Assembly: GCA_900553265.1 (NCBI GenBank)
Contig: USDD01000036.1
Coordinates: forward strand, 1-24,322
Source of the DNA: an uncultured Eubacteriales bacterium
GTDB lineage: Bacteria > Bacillota > Clostridia > Christensenellales > Aristaeellaceae
Length of the DNA stretch: 24,322 nt
Direction: 5' to 3'
Every line of letters starts with the position of its first letter. The first letter of the stretch is position 1. Positions 12,640-20,654 of the stretch are shown here, one piece after another. The translations under genes were made by a program, and so were the position numbers. The notes under the pieces are model-generated. The model had not been told where the DNA came from, did no database searches, and saw only the letters and a program-made list of their open reading frames with translations.

Positions 12640-15474
12640 ATGAATCTGTTTGCCCGTTATGCCGCGCTGAAAAAGAAGGTCGGCGGCAACCGCGAAAAGC
12701 GGCGCTTTGAGTTCACGATGGGTCGCAGCGTGGCGGAGGCCAATCGCATCACCGAGCCGTCCCCGTCCATCCGCCGCATCCTGTCCGAGACGCTCTTTGC
12801 GCTGGAGCTGTCCAGGCGCCACGACGGCCGCTTCGACGGCGAAATCGCCGCCGCGCTGGACATTCTCGAGCGCTGCATGGCCGAGGAGGGCGTGCTGACC
12901 AAAACCGCCTGCATGCAGGCCGAGGAAGCGCTGCTTCCCCTGAAGAGCGCCGCCAGGGAATACGAGGTCATCTACGCCTCTCACGCCCACATCGACATGA
13001 ACTGGATGTGGGGCTGGCAGGAGACGGTGGCCGTGGCGCTGTCCACCTTCCGTACCATGCTGAACCTGATGAAGGAATATCCCGACTTCACCTTCTCCCA
13101 GTCTCAGGCCTCTGTCTACAAAATCGTCGAGGAATACGATCCCGACATGATGGACGAGATCAAGGCGCGCATCGCCGAGGGCCGCTGGGAGGTAACCGCC
13201 AACGCGTGGGTCGAGACGGACAAGAACATGCCCGACACCGAGTCCCTGCTGCGCCACATCTCCGTCACCCGCGACTATCTGCGCGACGTCTGGGGCGTGA
13301 CCGGCGTGAAGGTCGACTTCTCCCCTGACACCTTCGGCCACAGCCGCAACGTGCCCGAGATCAACCTGTTCGGCAGCGTGCCCTACTACTATCACTGCCG
13401 CGGCCTGCAGGACGACCTGACGCTGTATCGCTTCCGCGCGCCGTCGGGCAGCGAGCTGCTGATGTACAAGGAGCCCTACTGGTACAATTCCGGCGTGAAT
13501 CCGGACAACGGCACCGGCGTGTTCGAGATGGAGCGCCGCTGCGCGGGCCTCAAGACGGCGCTGATCGTCTACGGCGTGGGCAACCACGGCGGCGGCCCCA
13601 CCCGCCGGGACATCGAGGCCGTGCTGGAGATGCAGCAGTGGCCCATCTTCCCCACGCTGAGCTTCGGCACGCTGCAGGAGTTCTTCGAGAAGGCCGAGTC
13701 GGTGCGCGAGAACCTGCCCGTGGTGGATCACGAGCTGAACGCCATCTTCACCGGCTGCTATTCCACCCAGAGCCGCATCAAGCTGGCCAACCGCCGCGCC
13801 GAAGCCGCGCTGCTGGATTCCGAGCGTCTGAGCGCGCTGTCCAACGTGGCGCTGGGCACGGCCTTCCCCGCCAGGCGCTATGACAAGGCCTGGCAGAACA
13901 CGCTGTTCACCCATTTCCACGACATTCTCACCGGCTCCTGCGTGCAGGAGAGCCGCGAGTTCGCCATGGGCAAGCTGGCCGAAGCCATCGCCACCGCTCA
14001 GTCCGAGCAGGCCAAGGCCTTCGAAAAGCTCTCCGCCAATGTGGACACCTCCATGTTCCCGGCGGACGACTGCATCCGGCGCACCGTGTCCGAGGGCGCG
14101 GGTGTGGGCTACGGCATCGCCAACTACGCCGGCGTGCCCAATCCCGAGCGCGGCGCGGGCAAGGTTCGCGTCTACACCGTGTTCAACGCGTCGGCCATGG
14201 CGCGCCATGAGCTGACCGAGCTGACTCTCTGGGACTACACCGGCGATCTCGACCGCCTGGAGGTCGTGGATCACGAGGGCAGGGCCGTGGCATTCCAGCT
14301 GCGCGACTGCGAGCCGGTGCGCTACTGGGATCACTACTTCGTGCGCGTGCTCATCGAGGCCGACGTGCCCGCCATGGGCCACGCGGTCTACGCCGTGCGC
14401 GAAAAGGAAGTCACCGATTATCCGACCCATCTGCTGAAGGCCGAGCGCGAGGAGCTGCCCAACGGCCCCGTGGTGCTGGAGAACGAAAAGCTCTGCGCCC
14501 GCTTCGACACCGGCAGCGGCCTGCTCCGGTCTCTCGTGGACAAGGCCACCGGCGAGGAGCTGCTCGCGGCTCCGGCCGGCCTGCATCTGGTGCGCACCGA
14601 GGACAGCGACATGAGCGCATGGCGCATCGGCCGCTACTTCGGCATGGAGCCCGTGACGGACACCAACCGCGTGACCGTCCGCCCCGGCGAGCTGCGTTCC
14701 AGCGTCACCTTCAGCCAGAGGGTCATGCACTCCACCGTGAACATGACCGTCTCGCTGGACAAGGGCGCCGACGCGCTGCGCTACGAGCTGGAGGTCGACT
14801 GGCACGAAACCTGCAAGGCCCAGCCCTACATCCCGCTGCTGAGTTATCGCCTGCCGCTGAAGCACGGCTCCGAGACGATCCTGACCGACGTGCCCGCGGG
14901 CTTTGCCCAGCGTCCGGCGCGCGAGATGGACGTGCCCGCGCTGACCGGCGCGTGCGCCGTGACCGGCGGAACCACCGCGGCGCTGATCTGCGACTGCAAA
15001 TACGGCTTCCGTCTGGCGGAGAACGTGCTGTCCTGCACGCTCATCAACACCGCCGGCACGCCGGATCTCTATCCCGAGCGCGGCGTCCACGCCATCCAGC
15101 TGTTCGTGAAGCTCACCGACGGCCGTCCGACGCAGCTCAAGCGCGACGGCGAGGCGCTGATTCGCCCCATGAGCGCGGTGCCCACCGCCGCCCACGCCGG
15201 CAGGCTCGCGCCGAAGGCGTCCATGCTCGGCTTCGAGGCGGAGCACTCCGTGCTGTCCTCCGCGTTCATCTCGGGCGACGGCGCGCTGACCGTCCGCCTG
15301 TTCGAGGACGAGGGCCGCGCCGACGAGATCGTCCTGCGCGCTCCCTTCCAGCCCGCCAGAGCCACGCTGACCAATCTGGACGGCAGCGTGCTGGGCGAGG
15401 CGAAGATCGACGGCGAAACCGTGCGTTTCCCCGTGGAGGCCTATCGCATCGCGCAGGTCAAGCTGTATCGCTGA
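12640..15474 (+). CDS. Alpha-mannosidase, glycoside hydrolase family 38
   Basis: A 944-residue cytoplasmic enzyme (no signal peptide) that hydrolyses alpha-linked mannosides. The GH38 zinc site is visible as HIDMNWMW (His117, Asp119), the nucleophile Asp230 in VDFSPDTFGHS, and the later histidine in THFHDILTGSCVQE (His425/His427). The loop YGVGNHGGGPTRRD at 311-324 is also a family hallmark. After about residue 520 come the all-beta C-terminal domains, ending RIAQVKLYR. ATG 12640 has GGAGG ten bases upstream. It is the last gene of the ROK-controlled operon and is closed by the terminator at 15496. Linkage specificity (alpha-1,2, -1,3 or -1,6) cannot be read from sequence. Confidence 0.95.
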   Translation: MNLFARYAALKKKVGGNREKRRFEFTMGRSVAEANRITEPSPSIRRILSETLFALELSRRHDGRFDGEIAAALDILERCMAEEGVLTKTACMQAEEALLPLKSAAREYEVIYASHAHIDMNWMWGWQETVAVALSTFRTMLNLMKEYPDFTFSQSQASVYKIVEEYDPDMMDEIKARIAEGRWEVTANAWVETDKNMPDTESLLRHISVTRDYLRDVWGVTGVKVDFSPDTFGHSRNVPEINLFGSVPYYYHCRGLQDDLTLYRFRAPSGSELLMYKEPYWYNSGVNPDNGTGVFEMERRCAGLKTALIVYGVGNHGGGPTRRDIEAVLEMQQWPIFPTLSFGTLQEFFEKAESVRENLPVVDHELNAIFTGCYSTQSRIKLANRRAEAALLDSERLSALSNVALGTAFPARRYDKAWQNTLFTHFHDILTGSCVQESREFAMGKLAEAIATAQSEQAKAFEKLSANVDTSMFPADDCIRRTVSEGAGVGYGIANYAGVPNPERGAGKVRVYTVFNASAMARHELTELTLWDYTGDLDRLEVVDHEGRAVAFQLRDCEPVRYWDHYFVRVLIEADVPAMGHAVYAVREKEVTDYPTHLLKAEREELPNGPVVLENEKLCARFDTGSGLLRSLVDKATGEELLAAPAGLHLVRTEDSDMSAWRIGRYFGMEPVTDTNRVTVRPGELRSSVTFSQRVMHSTVNMTVSLDKGADALRYELEVDWHETCKAQPYIPLLSYRLPLKHGSETILTDVPAGFAQRPAREMDVPALTGACAVTGGTTAALICDCKYGFRLAENVLSCTLINTAGTPDLYPERGVHAIQLFVKLTDGRPTQLKRDGEALIRPMSAVPTAAHAGRLAPKASMLGFEAEHSVLSSAFISGDGALTVRLFEDEGRADEIVLRAPFQPARATLTNLDGSVLGEAKIDGETVRFPVEAYRIAQVKLYR

Positions 15475-15495
15475 AACTGAATTCCCAAAAAGGCT

Positions 15496-15532
15496 TCGCG
15501 CCCGACCGCAGCTGCGGTCGGGCGCGATTTTT
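15496..15532. terminator. Bidirectional terminator between alpha-mannosidase and LRR-like gene
   Basis: A perfect 32-base palindrome (15496-15527; arm TCGCGCCCGACCGCAG) is followed on the plus strand by TTTTT (15528-15532). On the minus strand it is followed by AGCCTTTTTGG. It therefore serves both converging genes. Confidence 0.93.
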
Positions 15533-15588
15533 CGTGCGAGTTTCCGGTGAGGAAGAGTGCTTGCCCATTCTCCCCCAGTTTCTCCACG

Positions 15589-16416
15589 TCATTGCTCCGG
15601 CAGATTCTGTTTCAAAATCCGCTCCTTTATCCTGTCAAACTGCTCAACATACATTCTCAGTTTATCTTCCTGTTCAGGCAGCGTCAGCGTCGGCTTTCTG
15701 TACCCGCATATCCGCACGTCGCCACAGGCGCGCGCATCCTCCATGCTGTATGCTCCGAGCGATTGGCCGCGGATGTGCGGAAATCGAACGCATATGGCGG
15801 CGATTTCTTCCGTCGTCAGCATGTTTGCGTCAAAATGGAAGGTCTCCAGATTGGGAAGAGTCTGCAATACGGACATGGAATGATCTTCCAATGTAATATT
15901 ATTCAAATCCAGTCGTTCCAGCGAAGACATACCGGACAAAAACGCCATCGACTGCATGCGGTATTTATATTCACTGTCCTCGCCCCAGAATCTCACTTCT
16001 TCCAAGGTCTCGGAAGCGCTGAGTCCGCAGGGATTGTACGTCAGCTTTTTGCAGCCGCGCACGCTCAGTATGCGAAGCCGCCCGTTCTTTGACAATTGCC
16101 ACAGCGCTTCGACTCTCTGACAGCGCTCCAGACATACGGCGGCCAGCTTCGGCAGCGTTTCCAGCGGCGACAAATCCGTAAGGCCTCTGCAATCGTCGAG
16201 ATACAGCACCTCGCAGGAAGCGCCGTATCGCCTTGCAAAATGCTCCAGCCCTTCCTGCGTGATGCCGTGAATGTGCAGCTGCGTCGGACTTTTGCCGAAC
16301 CGCATTTCCTGATCGATGACCTCTGGCGTTAATTTGCCGAATGATCCTCCCCGCTCCCTGCAGAACAGCTGCCTATCCGCTTCACGAAACAGAAAGACCG
16401 GATTCTCGATCTGCAC
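15589..16416 (-). CDS. Leucine-rich-repeat-like cytoplasmic protein, function unknown
   Basis: A 275-residue protein without signal peptide or membrane segment. Residues 45-215 carry irregular leucine-rich repeats of about 22-25 residues, for example VLYLDDCRGLTDLSPLETLPKL, LRILSVRGCKKLT and LERLDLNNITLED. Cysteines sit at the turn position in several of them, as in internalin- or AMN1-like repeats. The C-terminal 35 residues are charged and probably helical (EDKLRMYVEQFDRIKERI). The start is GTG 16416, with GGAGGGGG six bases upstream. The gene uses more A/T-ending codons than its neighbours, which hints at transfer or low expression. LRR proteins usually bind other proteins; nothing more specific can be said. 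Confidence 0.75.
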   Translation of the reverse strand: MQIENPVFLFREADRQLFCRERGGSFGKLTPEVIDQEMRFGKSPTQLHIHGITQEGLEHFARRYGASCEVLYLDDCRGLTDLSPLETLPKLAAVCLERCQRVEALWQLSKNGRLRILSVRGCKKLTYNPCGLSASETLEEVRFWGEDSEYKYRMQSMAFLSGMSSLERLDLNNITLEDHSMSVLQTLPNLETFHFDANMLTTEEIAAICVRFPHIRGQSLGAYSMEDARACGDVRICGYRKPTLTLPEQEDKLRMYVEQFDRIKERILKQNLPEQ

Positions 16417-16450
16417 GTCAATCCCCCTCCCGCGCCATTATTTCAGCATC

Positions 16451-16483
16451 AGCCCGGCCGCATCCGAAGATACGGCCGGGGCT
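16451..16483 (-). terminator. Stem-loop with UUCG tetraloop after the PstS-like gene
   Basis: On the minus strand, AGCCCCGGCCGTATC (16483-16469), TTCG, GATGCGGCCGGGCT (16464-16451) forms a long stem with one bulge and a G-T pair, capped by an exceptionally stable C(UUCG)G loop. The tail GATGCTGAAATAATGG lacks a T run, so it may be an mRNA-end stabiliser rather than a true terminator. Confidence 0.45.
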
Positions 16484-16488
16484 CTTCC

Positions 16489-17367
16489 TCACTCCCCCGC
16501 TTCCGGGAGCTTGGCCACGTAGCCCGCCTGTTCGATCAGGGCGCGGCCTTCGTCGGTGGTCAGCCAGCTGTAGAGCTGACGCGCGGGGGAATCCTCCGCC
16601 GCGTCGGCGCGGATCACCGCGTAGAAGGGCTGGGTGAAGGGATACTCGCCGGCGGCGATGGTCTCGTTGGCGGGCGCGACGCCGTTGACGCTGAGCAGCT
16701 TCACGCCCTCCTGCATGTACATATTCTTGATGTAATAGTAGACCGAATAGCCGATCGCGTCGGCGGTGTTGCGATAGGACGCGATCTCGTCCACCAGCTC
16801 GCCCATCTCCGACGGGCGGCGCTCCACGGGCGCGTCCATCATCTCCACGCCCTGCATGCACTGCTTCTCCATCATCACCTGGCTGCCGGAGTTTTCGACG
16901 CGCTGATAGGCCACGATGTCGCGGTCCTCGCCGCCCACCTCGCTCCAGTTGGTGATCTTGCCGGTGTAGACGTCCACCAGCTGCTCGTGGGTCAGCGACT
17001 GGACGGGATTGCCCTCGTTGACCAGAAACACCAGCGCGTCCATGCCGATTTCCGCGGTTTCCAGCTCCACGCCCGCGTCCTTCGCGGCCTGAAACGCGTC
17101 CTCGGACGGCGCGTAGACCAGCAGCAGGTCGGCGTTTCCGTAGATCAGCTCGTAGAACGACTCGGTGGTCTTGCTGTGGCGGATGGTCTCCTTGGCCTGC
17201 TCCCCGGTCACGCCGCAGGCGGCCTCCATCAGCGCGTAGCTCAGCGGCAGCGTGGCCGTGGAGCCGTCCACCCGGGGATACTCCTCCGTCGAGAGCTTCG
17301 GGCATTCCGCCAGCGCGCCGCCGCAGAGCAGCATCAGCGCCGTCAGCATTGCAAGAATTCGCTTCAT
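16489..17367 (-). CDS. PstS-like substrate-binding protein (phosphate-binding family), orphan
   Basis: A 292-residue exported binding protein. Residues 1-20 form a signal peptide (MKRILAMLTALMLLCGGALA|EC), and Cys15 is not in a lipobox. The mature protein has the PstS signatures: PRVDGSTATLPLSYAL at 31-46, then ALVFLVNEGNPVQSLTHEQL...VYTGKITNWSEVGG at 111-146. These correspond to the phosphate-contact loop and hinge of the family. No pstC, pstA or pstB lies nearby; the neighbours are an exported WG-repeat-like protein (16 bases upstream) and the LRR-like gene. It could feed a distant Pst transporter, act as a sensor, or bind another ligand. ATG 17367 has AGAGGAGG eight bases upstream. Confidence 0.88.
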   Translation of the reverse strand: MKRILAMLTALMLLCGGALAECPKLSTEEYPRVDGSTATLPLSYALMEAACGVTGEQAKETIRHSKTTESFYELIYGNADLLLVYAPSEDAFQAAKDAGVELETAEIGMDALVFLVNEGNPVQSLTHEQLVDVYTGKITNWSEVGGEDRDIVAYQRVENSGSQVMMEKQCMQGVEMMDAPVERRPSEMGELVDEIASYRNTADAIGYSVYYYIKNMYMQEGVKLLSVNGVAPANETIAAGEYPFTQPFYAVIRADAAEDSPARQLYSWLTTDEGRALIEQAGYVAKLPEAGE

Positions 17368-17382
17368 CTCATTTTCCTCCTC

Positions 17383-18819
17383 TCAGTCCATCAGCCGGCT
17401 GTAATTGCTCAGCTTCACCAGCGCGCTGCCCGAGCCGTCCAGCAGCGCGTAATCGTCGCCCATGCGCACCCAGTAGCGATCCATGCTCAGAATATCGATC
17501 GTATCATAAACCGAATCGAGAATCGGCGCACCGTTTTCGTCGATCACGCCCTCGCGCGAGGTATCATCGACCTCCTGCCATTCGCCGTCCACCTGCTCCA
17601 CGTCGTAATCCGTGACAACGCAGCGCGCATGGCCGTCGGCCCAGTACTCGGGATCGATCCATCGATGCGCCTCGCCCACGGGCGTTCCGTCCAATGTAAT
17701 CAGCCGCGACTCGTACAGCGGCCATTCGCCGTCCCGGCGCGCCATGCGCTGCGGCGTTTCTCCCGCGCCCACCACGGCGTAATCGCAGTAGAGATACGTT
17801 GAGCCGTCCTGAACATTGGAGGACAGGCGCTCGCCCGACGTAGTATAGAGCTCTGTGCGGGTGCGGTTGGAAATGGAAAACACGCCCGGGCACTCCTGAG
17901 TGGTGTAATAATAGTCCTCCGGGTCGCCGTCGTTCATGTCCACGCTCAGCAGCAGCTCCGCGCCGACCCCGTCGTACATCTCCACCGTGCCGTCCGTGCG
18001 CACACCCAGCAGCACCGTGCTGCCGTCGCCGCAGTCGATCCGCGAAAGATCGGTGAACTCCGCCGGCATGGCCTCCGCGCCCGAGGGCTCCAGCAGGCCG
18101 TACATGCCGTCCGAGGTTCTGAAAACGGCCGTGTTGTCCACAAAGTTATAGCCGTCCCAGCCCTTTTCCAGCCGGAAGGCTTCCCGGCCCGACGCGTCCA
18201 GATAGAACGTTCCGTCCTCGGCGGCGACGCGGCACAGGCCGCAGGAATAGCCCGAAACGCTCCATGCGTCGGCGGAAATTCCCGTTGCCGTCTGTGTTCC
18301 GTCCGCGGCGATGAGCGTCAGCTCGCCCCATCGCTCGCCGTAGCTGAACTTCTCCGTCTCCGCCGTCAGCCAGCCGCCCTGTCCGTTGGGAACGATCAGG
18401 TTGTAATCGCGATCCAGCAGCCGCTCGCCTCCCGTGCTCAGCGCGCGCTGGGTTCCGTCCGAAAGCTGGCCAATCACAACATCGTCCTCGGGATAATACG
18501 TCAGCCAGCTGTACTCCGCGTCGGTCAGACAGCTTCCCTGCCCGTCCATCAGCGCATACAGCGGCGCGTCCTCCTCGCTGCCCGCCGTGGTCAGCACCGC
18601 CGGCATGGCCGCGAAGAGCGGCGCGTCGTCGGGCGTTCCGTCCAGTCGGTTGATTCGGATCCATTCCTGCTGCGCCGTGTACAGCTCGCCGGTCTCCACG
18701 TTCAGCAGCATGGCGTAGCTGTCCACATCCCAGTCTCCCACGTTCACCGCCGCCGACTGCGCCAGCGCCGACGGAACCATCAGCGCCATCGCCAGCAGCG
18801 CAATCCAGAATCGCCTCAT
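17383..18819 (-). CDS. Exported WG-repeat-like protein, function unknown
   Basis: A 478-residue protein. Residues 1-20 form a signal peptide (MRRFWIALLAMALMVPSALA|QS) without a lipobox. The mature part is strongly acidic and built of degenerate beta-repeats of 40-60 residues with turns such as LMDGQGSCL, DASGREAFRLEKGWDGYNFV, RTSDGMYGLLEPSG and GVIDENGAPILDSVYDTI. These look like WG/KWG repeats (parameter-like beta-propeller strands). No catalytic motif is seen. Translation begins at ATG 18819; GGGAGG lies a rather long 12 bases upstream, so initiation may be modest. It is the first gene of a probable two-gene unit with the PstS-like protein. Its promoter is not obvious. Confidence 0.75.
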   Translation of the reverse strand: MRRFWIALLAMALMVPSALAQSAAVNVGDWDVDSYAMLLNVETGELYTAQQEWIRINRLDGTPDDAPLFAAMPAVLTTAGSEEDAPLYALMDGQGSCLTDAEYSWLTYYPEDDVVIGQLSDGTQRALSTGGERLLDRDYNLIVPNGQGGWLTAETEKFSYGERWGELTLIAADGTQTATGISADAWSVSGYSCGLCRVAAEDGTFYLDASGREAFRLEKGWDGYNFVDNTAVFRTSDGMYGLLEPSGAEAMPAEFTDLSRIDCGDGSTVLLGVRTDGTVEMYDGVGAELLLSVDMNDGDPEDYYYTTQECPGVFSISNRTRTELYTTSGERLSSNVQDGSTYLYCDYAVVGAGETPQRMARRDGEWPLYESRLITLDGTPVGEAHRWIDPEYWADGHARCVVTDYDVEQVDGEWQEVDDTSREGVIDENGAPILDSVYDTIDILSMDRYWVRMGDDYALLDGSGSALVKLSNYSRLMD

Positions 18820-18909
18820 CTCTCCAAAGAGCCTCCCTTCGTCTTTCCGCTCTTTTATTGGACGGCGCGGAACTGGAAAAGGTTGCCGCGGCGGCAGAAT
18901 TTGGAAGGG

Positions 18910-18938
18910 TGGACAGGGTGGAACGGATGTGTTATACT
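18910..18938 (+). promoter_or_regulatory. Promoter of the membrane-protein/LOG operon (extended -10)
   Basis: TGGACA (18910-18915), 17 bases, TATACT (18933-18938), with TG one base before the hexamer. The start is expected near 18945, 16 bases before ATG 18961. It excludes the upstream in-frame start at 18883. Confidence 0.75.
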
Positions 18939-18960
18939 ACAGAAAAAAGGGGAAAAGCGC

Positions 18961-19554
18961 ATGAAGAGCAAGCTCGGCGCTGTCGCAAGCGTCTATCTGA
19001 TTCTCTGCCTCGCCGCGGGGCTTCTCTGCGTCGGTCTCATCGCCTCGGACGGCGCGATTCGCGCTTCGAGCGGCGAATTCCGGCTGCTGCCCGAGCTGAA
19101 TCTGCTGGCGTATTCCCGCCGCCCCGGCCCGGCCGCTGAGGAAGATCTGGCGTATCTGAGGCAGGTCAACGAATACGCCGATTCGCTGCGGGACGCGGGG
19201 CCGGGGCTGCCGGCGCGCCTGATTTCCGTCTGGGCGTGGATGGCTCTGGTCAATATCTTTGCAGTATGGCTGCTGCGCCTGTTTGATATGCCCCTGAGCA
19301 AAGCCGCGAAGCGCGCGTTTATGCTGACCACCGCGCTGTACGTCCTGCTGAGGGTCGCGGCGCTCTGCCTTCCCGCCGCCAATATTCCCTATCGGAGCGA
19401 GGTGGCGCTGGAAGAATTCTATCCCGCGGCGTTCGTCCCGCTCAGCGCGCTGTCCATTCCCGCGCTGGCGCTGGGCGTGCTGACCTTCATCGCGCGCCTG
19501 ACGCGCGGCGAGGACGACCCCGAGGGGCCGAGCGTCGAGAGCGAGGATTCCTGA
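18961..19554 (+). CDS. Four-helix membrane protein of unknown function
   Basis: A 197-residue protein I do not recognise. Hydrophobic segments lie at about 7-29, 86-107, 118-139 and 158-180. An outer loop of about 55 residues (RASSGEFRLLPELN...EYADSLRDAGPG) lies after the first helix, and an acidic tail (GEDDPEGPSVESEDS) ends the protein. The start is ATG 18961, with AAGGGGA eight bases upstream and a promoter just before. It is followed 21 bases later by another small membrane-protein gene and a LOG gene on the same strand, so these probably form one transcript ending at 20692. Confidence 0.78.
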   Translation: MKSKLGAVASVYLILCLAAGLLCVGLIASDGAIRASSGEFRLLPELNLLAYSRRPGPAAEEDLAYLRQVNEYADSLRDAGPGLPARLISVWAWMALVNIFAVWLLRLFDMPLSKAAKRAFMLTTALYVLLRVAALCLPAANIPYRSEVALEEFYPAAFVPLSALSIPALALGVLTFIARLTRGEDDPEGPSVESEDS

Positions 19555-19575
19555 CGCGAACGAAGAGAGGTTTTT

Positions 19576-19964
19576 ATGAAACCATGGCTGAAAACCGCGC
19601 TGAAGATCGCCGCGGTGCTGGCGCTGATTCCCGCGCTGACGTTCACCGCGATCTTTGGCGGCGGATACGCCTATGGACAGGTTCAGCGCTCCCGCCATCA
19701 GCGCATGGCGCAGAGCTGTCTGGAAAACTCGCAGGACATGCTTGAGGCAATCATCCATGCCGGAAAGCGGGTTCCCGAGCTGCCCGCGCCGTTGGAATCC
19801 ATGGCGCGGGACGAGGGCGCATGGCTGTTCTATCATCCCTGCGACCTCGGCCGGGCCTTTCAGTGGGTGCCCTGCGGGCTGATGTACTGCGAGGCTCCTA
19901 TTCCGGCTGGCGCAGGACGCGGCCGCTGGCGGACGACTGGTATTTTTTCTGGGACGCATCCTGA
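19576..19964 (+). pseudogene. Small membrane-anchored protein gene interrupted by an apparent one-base deletion
   Basis: It starts at ATG 19576 (GAGAGG five bases upstream). The product has one N-terminal membrane helix (residues 8-30) and a soluble part reading ...EGAWLFYHPCDLGRAFQWVPCGLMYCE. At about 19894 the reading frame as given turns low-complexity and runs in frame into the LOG gene. Adding one G there (GAG-GGC-TCC) instead continues as GSYSGWRRTRPLADDWYFFWDAS and stops at 19964, 16 bases before the LOG start, just ahead of its ribosome site. The repaired protein would have 129 residues. The interruption may be a real mutation or a sequencing/assembly error. Function is unknown. Confidence 0.6.
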
Positions 19965-19968
19965 GAAC

Positions 19969-19973
19969 GGAGG
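19969..19973 (+). promoter_or_regulatory. Ribosome binding site of the LOG gene
   Basis: GGAGG seven bases before ATG 19981. It lies just after the repaired stop of the preceding gene, and argues that LOG translation begins at 19981 rather than as part of a longer fusion. Confidence 0.8.
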
Positions 19974-19980
19974 AAAATCC

Positions 19981-20511
19981 ATGAACATCACGGTTTATCT
20001 GGGCGCGAGCGAGGGCAGCGACCCGCGGCTGGGCGGCGCGGTGCGCGAGCTGGGGCGATGGATCGGGCAGAATGGCCACGCGCTGGTCTACGGCGGATCG
20101 AAATCCGGGCTGATGGGCGCGCTGGCGGAGAGCGTGCTGGCCGCCGGCGGGCACGTCACCGGCGTGGAACCGCAGTTTTTCGTGGACGCGGGCTTCGTCT
20201 ACGACGACATCGACGAGCTGATCGTCACCCGCGACATGTCCGAGCGCAAGGCGAAGATGATCGAGCTGGGCGACGCGTTCATCGCCTTCCCCGGCGGCAC
20301 GGGCACGCTGGAGGAGATCGCCGAGGTCATGTCCAAGGTCTCGCTGCGCCATCTGGACGCGCCGTGCATCCTCTACAACCTCAGCGGCTACTACGACGGC
20401 CTGAAGGCGCTGCTGGCGCACATGATCGAGACGGGTCTTTCCTCCCAGGAGCGCCAGCGGGGAATTTACTTCGCCGAAAATCTGAAGGGAATTCAGGAGA
20501 TTCTGGCATGA
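19981..20511 (+). CDS. LOG-family protein (putative cytokinin riboside 5'-monophosphate phosphoribohydrolase)
   Basis: A 176-residue Rossmann-type enzyme of the LOG (lysine decarboxylase-like) family, which cleaves nucleoside 5'-monophosphates to base and ribose 5-phosphate. Visible signatures are YLGASEGSDP at 6-15, VYGGSKSGLMGALAESVLAAGGHVTGV at 37-63, the active-site arginine region MSERKAKM at 86-93, and the motif PGGTGTLEE at 104-112. The length is usual for bacterial LOGs. The start ATG 19981 has GGAGG seven bases upstream. As given, the sequence also reads in frame from 19576, which I consider an artefact of a deletion. The true substrate in this bacterium is unknown, since many bacterial LOGs are housekeeping nucleotidases. 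Confidence 0.92.
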   Translation: MNITVYLGASEGSDPRLGGAVRELGRWIGQNGHALVYGGSKSGLMGALAESVLAAGGHVTGVEPQFFVDAGFVYDDIDELIVTRDMSERKAKMIELGDAFIAFPGGTGTLEEIAEVMSKVSLRHLDAPCILYNLSGYYDGLKALLAHMIETGLSSQERQRGIYFAENLKGIQEILA

Positions 20512-20645
20512 AATCCATCCGAAACTGGGCAATCGCCCTCCTGACGGCGGCGATCTATCTGACCGTCAGCCTGACGCTGAACGCATGGAGCTGGTCGTGG
20601 CTGATCTGGGTCGCCTACGCGGTCTATCGCCTCGTCGCCGGATAA
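20508..20645 (+). CDS. 45-residue membrane peptide, translationally coupled to LOG
   Basis: The ATG overlaps the LOG stop (ATGA at 20508-20511), and AGGAG lies about eight bases upstream. The product is MKSIRNWAIALLTAAIYLTV..., followed by a tryptophan-rich second half (NAWSWSWLIWVAYAVYRL), giving two hydrophobic segments at about 6-24 and 29-44. A bidirectional terminator begins 10 bases after its stop. Similar short W-rich hairpins occur as standalone membrane peptides in Firmicutes, but I cannot name a family. The coupling with LOG and a conserved ribosome site make it likely to be a real gene. Confidence 0.65.
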   Translation: MKSIRNWAIALLTAAIYLTVSLTLNAWSWSWLIWVAYAVYRLVAG

Positions 20646-20654
20646 TTCCGACAG

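Noticed and set aside
10717..15246. A very long minus-strand open frame (about 1,500 codons) opposite the binding protein and alpha-mannosidase
   Set aside because: It is antisense to two clear genes. Its translation is rich in His, Gly, Val and Gln with no domain, and such frames arise from GC-rich third positions in the opposite gene.
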